The position numbers and the translations under genes were made by a program. A stretch of DNA of 64,000 nucleotides from Spirabiliibacterium mucosae (GTDB lineage Bacteria; Pseudomonadota; Gammaproteobacteria; Enterobacterales; Pasteurellaceae). Every line of letters begins with the position of its first letter. Position 1 is the stretch's first letter. Below, piece after piece: positions 36,686 to 45,637 of this stretch. The notes beneath the pieces were generated by a model. That model did no database searches, had not been told where the DNA came from, and saw nothing but the letters and a program-made list of their open reading frames with translations. The DNA is taken from positions 1 to 64,000 of the forward strand of contig NZ_JABTBO010000002.1 in NCBI RefSeq assembly GCF_014884965.1, given 5' to 3'.

Positions 36686-38710
36686 ATGCACAGTCAAACA
36701 AAGGCGACTGAGGCTGACAATGCCCAATTGTCAGTGAATAAAATTGTCTTCCTCGCCTCGGCAATTTTATCCATTGCCTTAATTCTTTTTACCATCTTGT
36801 TCCCAGAAACCAGTGGCCAGTTGCTCGACAACTCCCTGCGCTGGGTGTCTGACACCTTCGGTTGGTACTACATGCTCGTGGTGGCCGCCTACACGATTTT
36901 TGCCCTATTTGTGGGGGTGTCGCGCTACGGCGACATTAAACTTGGGCAAGATCACGACAAACCTGACTTCCCCTTCTTGGCGTGGGCGGCGATGCTGTTC
37001 TCTGCGGGTATCGGGATTGATTTGCTCTTTTTCGGTGCCTCCGAGCCGTTAGCGCACTACCTCACACCCAACATGGGCGAGGGCGGCACACCAGCGGCGG
37101 CGCGCGCGGCACTGGCGCAAACCTTTTTGCACTGGGGCTTGCACGGCTGGGGCATTTACGCCTTGATCGGCATGGCGCTGGCCTATTTTGCTTATCGCCA
37201 AAACTTGCCACTGGCGCTGCGCAGTGCGTTGGTGCCTGTGTTTGGGCAAAAACGCACCGACGGCTGGCTTGGCCACAGCGTTGATACCTTTGGTGTGGTG
37301 TGTACACTGCTGGGTATCGCCACCTCCCTTGGGATCGGCGTGCTGCAAGCCAACGCGGGGTTAACCCACGTGTTTGGCGTGGAATCCAGCAAATTTGTAC
37401 AATCTGCCATCATCATCGGGGTGACCGTTGTGGCGGGGCTTTCTGCCATGTCTGGGGTGGAAAAAGGCGTGCGTCGTTTGTCTGAAATCAACATGGGCGG
37501 CGCGACCATTTTGTTGATCGCCCTGCTTGTGATGGGCCCGACTATCTTCTTGCTCAACGCATTTACTGAAAACATTGGTGACTACTTCCAAACTATCATC
37601 GCCAAAACCTTTGATGTTTATGCCTATGAAGGCGAGCACGGCGCTGAATGGAAATCGTGGTGGACTGTGTTCTTCTGGGCCTGGTGGGTTGCGTGGGCGC
37701 CGTTTGTGGGCCTGTTTATCGCGCGCATCTCGCGCGGGCGCACCTTGCGTGAATTTGTCTTCGGCGTAATGTTCATCCCACTGGGCTTTATTTTTGCGTG
37801 GTTTTCAATCTTCGGCAACAGCGCCATCGACCTTGTCAGCAACGGTGCAACCGAGCTTGGCCAAATCGCCCTTGATGACCCTGCCATGGGGATGTTTGTA
37901 CTCTTTGATCAATATCCATTAGCCTCGGTCTGGGCCTCTATGGCTGTGGTGATCGGCTTGATCTTCTTCGTCACCTCAGCCGACTCCGGTGCTTTGGTGT
38001 TGGCGAACTTAAGCTCGAAAAACCTCGCCTCAGGTGCGGACGCGCCCATTTGGTTGCGTTTGTTCTGGGCGGCGGCCACTGGGCTTATCACACTTGGCTT
38101 GTTGTTTGCCGGTGGCTTTAGCTCATTGCAGGCGGTTTCGGTGGTGGCAGGTTTGCCGTTTTCCATCGTGCTGTTAATTTACATGGCTTCCATGTGGTTG
38201 AGCCTTAGCCGCGAGGGCAAAAAACGCAAAGCCAGCAACGTTGACATGGCGCCTGTGTTCCAAGGCGGCCGCACTTGGCGTGAACGTTTGGCGCGTATTG
38301 TCCACTTCCCAAGCAAGAAAACTGTACTCGGCTTTATGCACCAAAGCATTGAACCTGCGATGCAGGATGTGGCCAATGAGCTGAAAAACAAAGGCATCTT
38401 CTCACGCATTGACCGCAACGAAGACGGCTCTGAACTTGTCTTCCACGTAGTGCACGGCGATGACAGCCCAGACACCGAAGAAGATTTCATCTATGAAGTG
38501 CGGTTGATCAAAGCCATCAAGCCTGTGCTGGCACTTGGTCAGGCGGGGAATATTACCAACTCGCGTGAAGAGCACTACTACCGTGCGGAAGTGTTCCTGC
38601 GGGAAGGCAGCCAAGAGTATGACCTTGTCGGTTACAGTAAAGAGCAAATCATCACCGATATGCTCAACCAATACGAGCGTCATATGCAGTTCTTGCACCT
38701 TGACCACTAA
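36686..38710 (+). CDS. betT: High-affinity choline transporter, BCCT family
   Basis: A 674-residue 12-helix betaine/choline/carnitine transporter. The BCCT signature around WTVFFWAWWVAWAPFVGLF with ARISRGRTLREFV (about residues 315-350) and GIGIDLLFFGASEPL (about residues 109-123) are present. A C-terminal cytoplasmic domain of about 160 residues, as in BetT, probably senses osmolarity. The ATG at 36686 has AAAGGAAAA before it; longer in-frame extensions overlap betA and are rejected. It imports choline for BetA and BetB. Confidence 0.95.
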   Translation: MHSQTKATEADNAQLSVNKIVFLASAILSIALILFTILFPETSGQLLDNSLRWVSDTFGWYYMLVVAAYTIFALFVGVSRYGDIKLGQDHDKPDFPFLAWAAMLFSAGIGIDLLFFGASEPLAHYLTPNMGEGGTPAAARAALAQTFLHWGLHGWGIYALIGMALAYFAYRQNLPLALRSALVPVFGQKRTDGWLGHSVDTFGVVCTLLGIATSLGIGVLQANAGLTHVFGVESSKFVQSAIIIGVTVVAGLSAMSGVEKGVRRLSEINMGGATILLIALLVMGPTIFLLNAFTENIGDYFQTIIAKTFDVYAYEGEHGAEWKSWWTVFFWAWWVAWAPFVGLFIARISRGRTLREFVFGVMFIPLGFIFAWFSIFGNSAIDLVSNGATELGQIALDDPAMGMFVLFDQYPLASVWASMAVVIGLIFFVTSADSGALVLANLSSKNLASGADAPIWLRLFWAAATGLITLGLLFAGGFSSLQAVSVVAGLPFSIVLLIYMASMWLSLSREGKKRKASNVDMAPVFQGGRTWRERLARIVHFPSKKTVLGFMHQSIEPAMQDVANELKNKGIFSRIDRNEDGSELVFHVVHGDDSPDTEEDFIYEVRLIKAIKPVLALGQAGNITNSREEHYYRAEVFLREGSQEYDLVGYSKEQIITDMLNQYERHMQFLHLDH

Positions 38711-38719
38711 TGAAACACC

Positions 38720-38746
38720 AAAACGGCTCACAGGAGCCGTTTTTTT
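38720..38746. terminator. Bidirectional terminator, betT / recN
   Basis: AAAACGGCTC and GAGCCGTTTT pair around ACAG and continue into a T run, between two convergent genes. Confidence 0.9.
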
Positions 38747-38755
38747 ATGCCTAAA

Positions 38756-40423
38756 TTAACTCGCCAGCTGCAACAGCTCTTTAGCGTTAGCCAGCGTGGT
38801 TTTGGTCACCGCTGAACCACCCAGCAGTTTGGAGAGTGCATAAATGCGCTGCTCATCATCAAGTGCGGTCATCTCGGTGATGGTTTCACTGTTGTGAGTG
38901 AATTTTTCCACACTGAAGTGATGATCACCAAACGCAGCCACTTGCGGCAGGTGGGTCACGCACAGCACTTGGCATTTCTGCCCTAATTGATGCAGCAATT
39001 TGCCCACCACGGTAGCAGTCGCGCCGCTGATGCCGGTGTCGATTTCATCAAAAATCAAGGTTGGGATGGCGTATTTATCCGCCGTCAAGGCCTGCAATGC
39101 CAGCGCAATGCGTGACAGCTCACCGCCAGAGGCCACTTTCGCCAACGGCTGCAAACTTTGGCCAAGGTTGGCTTGCAGCATAAAAGTTGCTTCATCAGCG
39201 CCTAAGGCGGTGACAGGTGCATCACTTAACTCAACGGCAAAACGGGCGTTTTCCATCGCCAGTGAGGCAAGCAAGGCATTGAGTTCATCGCTTAGGGCTT
39301 TCGCCCCTTCACGGCGCGCCGCCGAGAGGGTTTCGGCGTGTTGTTTCATAGCCTGTTCTGCCTGCTCAACCGCACTTTGCAATTTCGCTTCACTTTCGCT
39401 CACATCGCTTAACTGCGCTAAGGTGGCTTTCAAGTTTTCGTGTTGTGCGCACAACTGCTGCGGCTTGATTTGGTGCTTTTTCGCCAATTGCAGATATTGC
39501 GCAAGGCGGTGCTCCACCTCGGCGAGCAATTGCGGGTCTTGCTCAATGGTGGAGCTCAGTGAACTCAGCTCGCTGCTGGCCTCTTGCACCTGAATCAGCG
39601 CGTCATCTAAATACCGCTGCAAGCCAGCATATTGCTGACTGATTTGCGCCAGCTCCTCACAATGTTGGCCTGCTTTGTAGAGCATTGATTCGATATTGCT
39701 TGCCCCGTCACTGAGTAAATTCAGCGCTGATTGCGCCAGCTCTGTCATCTGCTCACTGTTGGCAAGGCAGCTTTGCTGCTCTTCTAGGCTTTCAAATTCA
39801 TTTTCTTGCGGGGCAAATTCGTCAAGCTCACTGACTTGATATTCCAGCAGCTGCTTTTGCGCTGCTTGGCTTTCACGCTGTTGTTGGAATGTTTGCAGCG
39901 CCTTTTTCGCCGCCCGCCAGGCTTGAAACGCCTCATGCATTTGTGCAAGCAACCCATCGTTGTGGCAAAATGTATCCAGCAGGCTGAGTTGATAATCATT
40001 TTTCAGCAAGCGTTGCGTGCTGTGTTGGCCGTTGATTTGAATAAAATACTGCCCCAGTTCACGCAACTGCGCGGCGGGCACGGGGCAATTGTTGATAAAC
40101 GCTTTTGAGCGGCCATCACTGCGCAGCACGCGGCGCAGCGTGCATTGGCTTGGCGCGTCTTCATCACACAATTCATGCTCATCAAGCCAGGCTTTCGCTT
40201 GTGGGTTGTCCGCCACACTGAAAGTAGCGCGCACATCACTGCGCTCTTGGCCGTGACGAATCATCGCGCTGTCGCAGCGCTCGCCCAAACACAGCCCAAG
40301 GGCATCAATCGCGATGGATTTCCCTGCCCCAGTTTCACCAGTGATGACACTCATACCGCACTTGAGATTAAGCTCAAGGTGGTGAACAATTGCAAATTGA
40401 TTAACACTAAGATGAAGTAACAT
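38756..40423 (-). CDS. recN: DNA repair protein RecN
   Basis: A 555-residue SMC-like ATPase of double-strand break repair. Walker A is TGETGAGKSIAIDAL (about residues 29-43). A long coiled-coil middle (about residues 150-370) follows, then the signature KVASGGELSRIALAL and Walker B TLIFDEIDTGISG. The ATG at 40423 gives the family start MLLHLSVNQFAIV; a GTG two codons upstream is also in frame. Two LexA boxes precede it, so it belongs to the SOS response. Confidence 0.96.
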   Translation of the reverse strand: MLLHLSVNQFAIVHHLELNLKCGMSVITGETGAGKSIAIDALGLCLGERCDSAMIRHGQERSDVRATFSVADNPQAKAWLDEHELCDEDAPSQCTLRRVLRSDGRSKAFINNCPVPAAQLRELGQYFIQINGQHSTQRLLKNDYQLSLLDTFCHNDGLLAQMHEAFQAWRAAKKALQTFQQQRESQAAQKQLLEYQVSELDEFAPQENEFESLEEQQSCLANSEQMTELAQSALNLLSDGASNIESMLYKAGQHCEELAQISQQYAGLQRYLDDALIQVQEASSELSSLSSTIEQDPQLLAEVEHRLAQYLQLAKKHQIKPQQLCAQHENLKATLAQLSDVSESEAKLQSAVEQAEQAMKQHAETLSAARREGAKALSDELNALLASLAMENARFAVELSDAPVTALGADEATFMLQANLGQSLQPLAKVASGGELSRIALALQALTADKYAIPTLIFDEIDTGISGATATVVGKLLHQLGQKCQVLCVTHLPQVAAFGDHHFSVEKFTHNSETITEMTALDDEQRIYALSKLLGGSAVTKTTLANAKELLQLAS

Positions 40424-40435
40424 AATCACGCCTTA

Positions 40436-40451
40436 CTGAACATTTATACAG
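40436..40451. promoter_or_regulatory. LexA box, recN-proximal
   Basis: CTG-N10-CAG with an A/T-rich centre (CTGAACATTTATACAG). It lies 13 bases before the recN start codon, within the leader. Confidence 0.8.
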
Positions 40452-40459
40452 TTAAATAC

Positions 40460-40487
40460 AGTATATCCTGTTTTTTTATACAGTAAA
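40460..40487 (-). promoter_or_regulatory. recN promoter with overlapping LexA box
   Basis: On the minus strand TTTACT (40482-40487) and TATACT (40460-40465) are 16 bases apart. A second LexA box, CTGTTTTTTTATACAG (40468-40483), occupies the spacer, so LexA binding would block RNA polymerase directly. Confidence 0.8.
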
Positions 40488-40500
40488 GCGTTTTTTATCG

Positions 40501-41412
40501 TTAGAACAATTTTTTCAGCCAGCCGAGTTTGGAGCTGAGCACGTTGAAGTAGTTGTAATCGTTCAAATGCACCAAGCGCAAGGTGTCTGGGCTTTTGCGC
40601 ACAATGATTTTGTCATCGGGTGAAAACAGCTCTGTCACCTGGCTGTCGCAGCTGATTTCAAGCTGGCGCTCGGTGTATTGCGCAAAGCGCAGCGAAATCA
40701 CGCTGTTGCCGTCGATCACCAGCGGGCGTGAAGAGAGCGTGTGCGGGAACATCGGCACCAGGGCAATGGCGTTTAATTGCGGGGTTAAAATTGGGCCGCC
40801 GGCAGAGAGTGAATAGGCTGTGGAGCCCGTAGGAGTTGAGATAATCAAGCCATCTGAGCGTTGAGAAAAGGCAAAGCGATTGTCAATATAAACTTGAAAA
40901 TCAATCATATGCGCGATTTTAGCAGGGTGAATCACCACCTCATTGAGCGCATTATTGATCGGGATCTCAACCCCATCACGCTCAATGCTCGCCTCAAGCA
41001 AAAACCGCTCTTCGATAAAATACTCACCACCTTCCAGCAAAGCATGGAGTTGAGAATAGGCATTTTTCGGATCAATATCGGTCAAAAAGCCCAAATGGCC
41101 ACGGTTGATGCCGATCACCGCAATATCAAAGCGCGCCAAAATCCGTGCCTTGCCCAGCATATTGCCGTCACCGCCAATCACAATGGCTAAATCCGCCTGC
41201 TCACCAATGCGCTCAAGGCTTGCCCAATCACTGTCTGCAATCGCCAGCTCTTTGGCAATTTCTTCTTCCACCAACACACGCAGGCCACGCTCTTGCAGCC
41301 AGTGATAAATATTTTTATGCATTTGCAATGCGTTATGATTGCGCGGTCTGCCAACCAATGCAATGGTGTTAAAACGTTGTTTTGCCTGAGAATCTGCTGT
41401 GTGTTGTTGCAT
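40501..41412 (-). CDS. nadK: NAD kinase
   Basis: A 303-residue enzyme that phosphorylates NAD to NADP. The catalytic GGDGNML motif is near residue 79, and the segments [16 protein letters not shown] and [18 protein letters not shown] match the family. In many gammaproteobacteria nadK lies between recN and grpE, as here. The Shine-Dalgarno sequence is weak (AAGAAAAACT). Confidence 0.96.
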   Translation of the reverse strand: MQQHTADSQAKQRFNTIALVGRPRNHNALQMHKNIYHWLQERGLRVLVEEEIAKELAIADSDWASLERIGEQADLAIVIGGDGNMLGKARILARFDIAVIGINRGHLGFLTDIDPKNAYSQLHALLEGGEYFIEERFLLEASIERDGVEIPINNALNEVVIHPAKIAHMIDFQVYIDNRFAFSQRSDGLIISTPTGSTAYSLSAGGPILTPQLNAIALVPMFPHTLSSRPLVIDGNSVISLRFAQYTERQLEISCDSQVTELFSPDDKIIVRKSPDTLRLVHLNDYNYFNVLSSKLGWLKKLF

Positions 41413-41442
41413 AGTTTTTCTTAAAGGTAAAAGTCAGCGTGC

Positions 41443-41470
41443 CTTGAAACCGCACTTTTTGCCACTATAT
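41443..41470 (+). promoter_or_regulatory. Sigma-32-type promoter of grpE with an embedded USS
   Basis: CTTGAAA (41443-41449), a 13-base spacer and CACTATAT (41463-41470) follow the heat-shock layout, with a moderate -10. The spacer itself is a USS (ACCGCACTT). A second, sigma-70-like promoter (TTACGC 41514-41519, 17 bases, TAGAAT 41537-41542) lies closer to the gene. Confidence 0.5.
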
Positions 41471-41570
41471 TATCAAAAAGCATTTAGAATAACAGCATAA
41501 TTCGGCTTCGCCCTTACGCATGGCGCGTTTTTTGGGTAGAATAGCCAGGCAACTTTAAACGGAGAATATT

Positions 41571-42206
41571 ATGTCAGAACAAGAAAAACACGCCAATCCA
41601 ACTGCTCAAGAGCCGCAAGACGAAACGCGCGAGAAAGCACAAGAAGCACCAGAGATGCAACACAGCCAAGCGCAAGACGATGAAAGTGCGGTGCTCGAGC
41701 AAGAAGCCGACGCCCTTGAAGAGGCGATTGCCCGCGTGCAAGAGCTTGAAGAGGCGCTTAAAGCTCAGCAAGACGATGTGAAAAAACAATTGCAAGACCT
41801 CCAACTGCGCAACCAAGCCGAGCTGCAAAACGTACGCCGCCGCGCCGAGCAAGATGTGGAAAAAGCGCATAATTTTGCCTTGGAAAAATTTTCAAAAGAA
41901 CTGCTTGAGGTGATAGACAACCTTGAGCGCGCCATCGCCTCCAAACCCGCCGACATTGATGAAGGCAGCAAAGCGATGTTCGACGGCGTGGAACTGACCT
42001 ACAAATCTCTGATTTCCACCGTCAATAAATTTGGCATAAGTGCGGTCGGCGATGTGGGCGAAGCGTTCAACCCTGATCTCCACCAAGCTATCGCAATGAA
42101 CCCAACCGACGGCTTTGAGAGCAACCAAATCACGCAAGTTTTGCAAAAAGGTTACCTCCTCAACGGCCGCGTCATCCGCCCTGCTATGGTCATGGTGGCC
42201 GCGTAA
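41571..42206 (+). CDS. grpE: Nucleotide exchange factor GrpE
   Basis: A 211-residue DnaK co-chaperone. A long acidic, Gln/Glu-rich N-terminal region (about residues 1-60) leads into the paired coiled coil ([19 protein letters not shown], about residues 80-98) and a C-terminal beta domain with the [12 protein letters not shown] motif. It releases ADP from DnaK. GGAG precedes the ATG. The divergent position from nadK and the upstream sigma-32-type promoter fit heat-shock control. Confidence 0.95.
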   Translation: MSEQEKHANPTAQEPQDETREKAQEAPEMQHSQAQDDESAVLEQEADALEEAIARVQELEEALKAQQDDVKKQLQDLQLRNQAELQNVRRRAEQDVEKAHNFALEKFSKELLEVIDNLERAIASKPADIDEGSKAMFDGVELTYKSLISTVNKFGISAVGDVGEAFNPDLHQAIAMNPTDGFESNQITQVLQKGYLLNGRVIRPAMVMVAA

Positions 42207-42224
42207 TTTCACGCTGAACCATAT

Positions 42225-42253
42225 AAAAGCTGAGCCTCTCGCTCAGCTTTTTT
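42225..42253 (+). terminator. Intrinsic terminator after grpE
   Basis: AAAAGCTGAGC and GCTCAGCTTTT pair around CTCTC and continue into T residues. Confidence 0.9.
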
Positions 42254-42276
42254 GTTGCCCAACCGCACTTTGTCTA

Positions 42277-43638
42277 TTAGGCGTTGTCTTTGATCACAGG
42301 GCGGGGCTCGTGGGCTTGTTCCATCAGTTGGCACAGGCGTTCACGCAGTTGTGCTTTTACCTCGCGGTAGTCAGGGTCGGCGACAACGTTGGTGAGTTCA
42401 TACGGATCTTTGTCGAGATCATATAAAAAATCATCGCAATACACATCACTGCCGCCTTGGGCGCCGCCGTGTACTTTAGGCGCGTAAACGCTGTAGAGGT
42501 ATTTCTCGGTGCGGATGCAGCGGCCAATGCGGCTTTCACTGATTTGCGCAAAGATTTCGTTTTTTCGATCACGATTGCGGTGTTCAACCACGTCGTGCAA
42601 GTTTTCGCCGATCATCTTATCGCCCACGTCAATGCCCGCCATGGCGAGGAAGGTTTTCGGCAAGCTGGCGGTGCTGACCAACTCTTTAATGCGCAGCCCG
42701 CCTTGGTAGCCTGGGCCTGCGATGATCAACGGCACATGCAGTGCGCTGGAGTGGCAGCTGCGTTTGTAGTCGTCATAGCCGTTTAAGTGTTCATCTTTAT
42801 TGCGCGTCATAAAATGCGAGCCGTGGTCGGAGGCATAAATGATGATGGTGTTGTCAAACAGGCCCTTTTCTTTGAGTTTGTCGATTACGCGGCCTAAGTT
42901 GTCATCCAAGCTGCGGCAGCATCCGAGGTAATCTGGGTACATTTCATCGGCATTGCCACGCAGCACTTTGAGATCGTGCGGCAGTTGGTAGTGCTCAAAG
43001 CGAGTTTTCGAGCCCTCTGGGCCTTCGTAGGTGTGGTGGTCGTTTTGATGGTGCGGCTCAATGTGCGAAATCGTCATGAAAAACGGTTTTTCGTTATCGT
43101 ATTGATCCAAAAACTCAAGGGCAAAATCGGTGATGCAATCCACGCGGTAGCCTTTGAATTCGCATTTATTCATATTTTCATCAAACACATAGCCGTCGTA
43201 GCCGTGGGAGGTAAATTCCAACACGTCAGCCGCGCGCCAAAAGCCTTTGTAGCCTCCGCGGCGCTCTGGCGGCACGGCGGTGATGGTGTAATCAATCGTT
43301 GGCGTGGCTTCAAGCTCGCCGTCACTGGCTAAATGCCATTTGCCGATGTAGGCTGTTTCATAGCCGTTTTCAGTGAAATAATCCGCCAGTGTTTTGGTGT
43401 CCAACGGCAAGGCGATGTTGTTGCGAAAGCAGCCTGTTTGCGTTGGCCACAACCCACTTTGGAACACTGAGCGACACGGGCCACACACTGGCTGCGGTGA
43501 GTAGGCCTCTTCAAACAGCACGCCTTGGCGGGCGAGTGCGTCTAAGTGCGGTGTCACGTCCAGCGGCTGGCCGTAGGCGCCGATGGTGTCCCAGCGTTGT
43601 TGATCAGAAAAATAGAACAAAATATTTGGTCGAGCCAT
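42277..43638 (-). CDS. Type I sulfatase, cytoplasmic, of unknown substrate
   Basis: A 453-residue alkaline-phosphatase-superfamily hydrolase. Near the N-terminus NILFYFSDQQRWD supplies metal ligands. C52-G-P-C-R56 fits the C-x-P-x-R sulfatase motif whose Cys is converted to formylglycine. Also present are GKWHLA (about residues 99-104) and ASDHGSHF. There is no signal peptide, so it should act in the cytosol. It is the last gene after tctCBA, 9 bases downstream of tctA, which suggests that the transporter brings in its substrate. No sulfatase-maturing enzyme is in the window. A phosphonate or phosphate ester hydrolase of the same fold is an alternative. Confidence 0.82.
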   Translation of the reverse strand: MARPNILFYFSDQQRWDTIGAYGQPLDVTPHLDALARQGVLFEEAYSPQPVCGPCRSVFQSGLWPTQTGCFRNNIALPLDTKTLADYFTENGYETAYIGKWHLASDGELEATPTIDYTITAVPPERRGGYKGFWRAADVLEFTSHGYDGYVFDENMNKCEFKGYRVDCITDFALEFLDQYDNEKPFFMTISHIEPHHQNDHHTYEGPEGSKTRFEHYQLPHDLKVLRGNADEMYPDYLGCCRSLDDNLGRVIDKLKEKGLFDNTIIIYASDHGSHFMTRNKDEHLNGYDDYKRSCHSSALHVPLIIAGPGYQGGLRIKELVSTASLPKTFLAMAGIDVGDKMIGENLHDVVEHRNRDRKNEIFAQISESRIGRCIRTEKYLYSVYAPKVHGGAQGGSDVYCDDFLYDLDKDPYELTNVVADPDYREVKAQLRERLCQLMEQAHEPRPVIKDNA

Positions 43639-43647
43639 AACTCCCCC

Positions 43648-45156
43648 TTAATGGCGTGCTTTTTTTGCTTTTTTATAGTTGTTATAAATCAGCATACAAA
43701 GCACCAAAACTAACAAAATGAAAAACGCCAGTGCGTACGGCCGGGTGACGAAAATATCCCAATTGCCGTCTGAAATCATCAACGAGCGGCGGAAGTTTTT
43801 CTCCGTAATTGAGCCGAGCACCAAGCCGAGCAAGACAGGAATGGCTGAAAAGCCGAGCTTGCTCATCACATACGACACCACGCCGAAGGTGATCGCCGTG
43901 CCTAAATCAAACATCGAATTTTTGATGGAATAGGCACCGGCAAAGCAGAACACGGCGATGATCGGCACCAAAATTTGGCTTGGCACTTTCACCACTTTAG
44001 CAAACATACGGGTTAAATATTTGCCTTGCAGCAGCATAAAGAGATTAACGAAAATCAACCCGATCATAATGGCATAAACCGTGGTGCCGTGGTTTTGGAA
44101 TAAGTTTGGCCCAGGTGTAAGCCCGTTGATCATCAACGCGCCAAGCATGATCGCCACCGCGCCATCCCCTGGGATGCCAAGCGTTAAGAGTGGGATCAAG
44201 GTTGCCCCCGTCACGGCGTTGTTGGCGGATTCCGCTGCGGCAATGCCCTCAATTGAGCCTTTGCCAAACTCTTCTGGCTTTTTGGAAACTTTTTGCGCCA
44301 CATCGTAGCTTAAAAACGACGCCATCGACGCCCCTGTGCCCGGGATGATGCCGATAATCGAGCCAATGATGGAGGAGAACGTCAACGGTTTGGACATTCT
44401 GCCCCACTCTTTTTTGGTCAAGCGTTCGTTTTCAAATTCAATTTTTTGGTTCACTTTATTGGGCTTGTCTTTTGCCAGCAAGTGGCCTTTGTTGATGATT
44501 TCCACCAGCGCGAACAAGCCGATGAGCACAATCACCAAATCAAACCCGCCGTAGAGGTAGATATTATCAAAAGCAAAGCGCATGGTGCCGCCGCTGATGA
44601 GATCTTGCCCCACGGTGGCTAAAAAGAGCCCCAAACAGCCTGAAATAATCCCTTTGAGCAGGCTCTCGCCACTGACACCGGCGATGATGGTCAAGCCAAA
44701 GGCGCAAATCAAAAAGTACTCCGGCGAGCCCATTTTCAGTGCCACTTTGGCTACCTCTGGGGCTAAAAACAGCAGCACCAAGGCGCTGAAGGTGCCGCCG
44801 ATAAAGGAGGCATAAAGTGCGATGTTCAACGCTTTTTGTGAATGCCCTGCTTGCGAGAGCGGGTTGCCGTCCATCATGGTGGCGGTGGCGTGCGGGGTGC
44901 CTGGGGTGCGGATCAAAATTGCTGAAATTGAGCCGCCGTAACTGCCCGCGCAATAGATGCCAAGCAGGAACATAAAAGAGTCAATCGCGCCGAGATTGTA
45001 GGTGATGGGCAGCAGCAAGACTAAGCACAGCATCACCGTCAGGCCCGGCACCGCGCCGAAAATAATGCCTAAAAACAGCCCCAAATTGATGTATAAAAAG
45101 CTGCTTAATGAGAAAAAAGCATCAAATCCATTGACAAAATGATCCCACATACTCAC
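43648..45156 (-). CDS. tctA: Tripartite tricarboxylate transporter large membrane subunit
   Basis: A 502-residue protein with about 12 membrane helices, typical of TctA. Family features are GAVPGLTVMLCLVLLLPITY near the N-terminus, the glycine-rich IPGTGASMASFLSYD (about residues 270-284) and TLIPLLTLGIPGDGAVAIML (about residues 316-335). It forms the sodium- or proton-driven channel of a TTT importer. The start is 3 bases after the tctB stop. Confidence 0.93.
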   Translation of the reverse strand: MSMWDHFVNGFDAFFSLSSFLYINLGLFLGIIFGAVPGLTVMLCLVLLLPITYNLGAIDSFMFLLGIYCAGSYGGSISAILIRTPGTPHATATMMDGNPLSQAGHSQKALNIALYASFIGGTFSALVLLFLAPEVAKVALKMGSPEYFLICAFGLTIIAGVSGESLLKGIISGCLGLFLATVGQDLISGGTMRFAFDNIYLYGGFDLVIVLIGLFALVEIINKGHLLAKDKPNKVNQKIEFENERLTKKEWGRMSKPLTFSSIIGSIIGIIPGTGASMASFLSYDVAQKVSKKPEEFGKGSIEGIAAAESANNAVTGATLIPLLTLGIPGDGAVAIMLGALMINGLTPGPNLFQNHGTTVYAIMIGLIFVNLFMLLQGKYLTRMFAKVVKVPSQILVPIIAVFCFAGAYSIKNSMFDLGTAITFGVVSYVMSKLGFSAIPVLLGLVLGSITEKNFRRSLMISDGNWDIFVTRPYALAFFILLVLVLCMLIYNNYKKAKKARH

Positions 45157-45159
45157 TCC

Positions 45160-45615
45160 TTACGGCAATTTGACGTGCAAAATATGCTCGAAAACAACGC
45201 TCACCAAAATCACCGTGGTGCACACAATGGCGTAATATTTCCAGTTGCGACAGCGCGAGAGCGCCAAAAAGGCAATCACAAAAATCAGTGACGCGGCCAA
45301 AAATGGCAGCACTTTGAGCATCCCCCAGTAGGCAATTAACAGCGCGATCAAAATCACAGAGCGGAGCTCTTCGCTTAAGTCAAACACCACCACTTTGACA
45401 GGCTTTTTTTGCACCAGCAGGAGGATTTCTTTGGCGACTAAAATGACACTGCAAAGCCACATCAAGCCCACGATGATGCGCGGGAAGGTTTGGGAATTGA
45501 TGGCCTCTGCCGTGTCTTTTAGCACAATTTGAGACGGGATAAGCCACCACAGCAGTGACGAAAACATCAAGAAAACAAGTCCACCCACCAAATTTTGTTT
45601 TATCTCAATTTTCAT
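45160..45615 (-). CDS. tctB: Tripartite tricarboxylate transporter small membrane subunit
   Basis: A 151-residue protein with four membrane helices (about residues 9-28, 43-63, 81-115 and 123-143), the normal TctB topology. It pairs with TctA. Sequence conservation in this family is low; the assignment rests on topology, length and position between tctC and tctA. Confidence 0.88.
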   Translation of the reverse strand: MKIEIKQNLVGGLVFLMFSSLLWWLIPSQIVLKDTAEAINSQTFPRIIVGLMWLCSVILVAKEILLLVQKKPVKVVVFDLSEELRSVILIALLIAYWGMLKVLPFLAASLIFVIAFLALSRCRNWKYYAIVCTTVILVSVVFEHILHVKLP

Positions 45616-45637
45616 AGCTTACCCCATTGATTGAATC

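Noticed and set aside
39000-39593. 197-codon plus-strand open frame inside recN
   Set aside because: Antisense to the recN coiled-coil region; low-complexity Ala/Ser composition and no start context.
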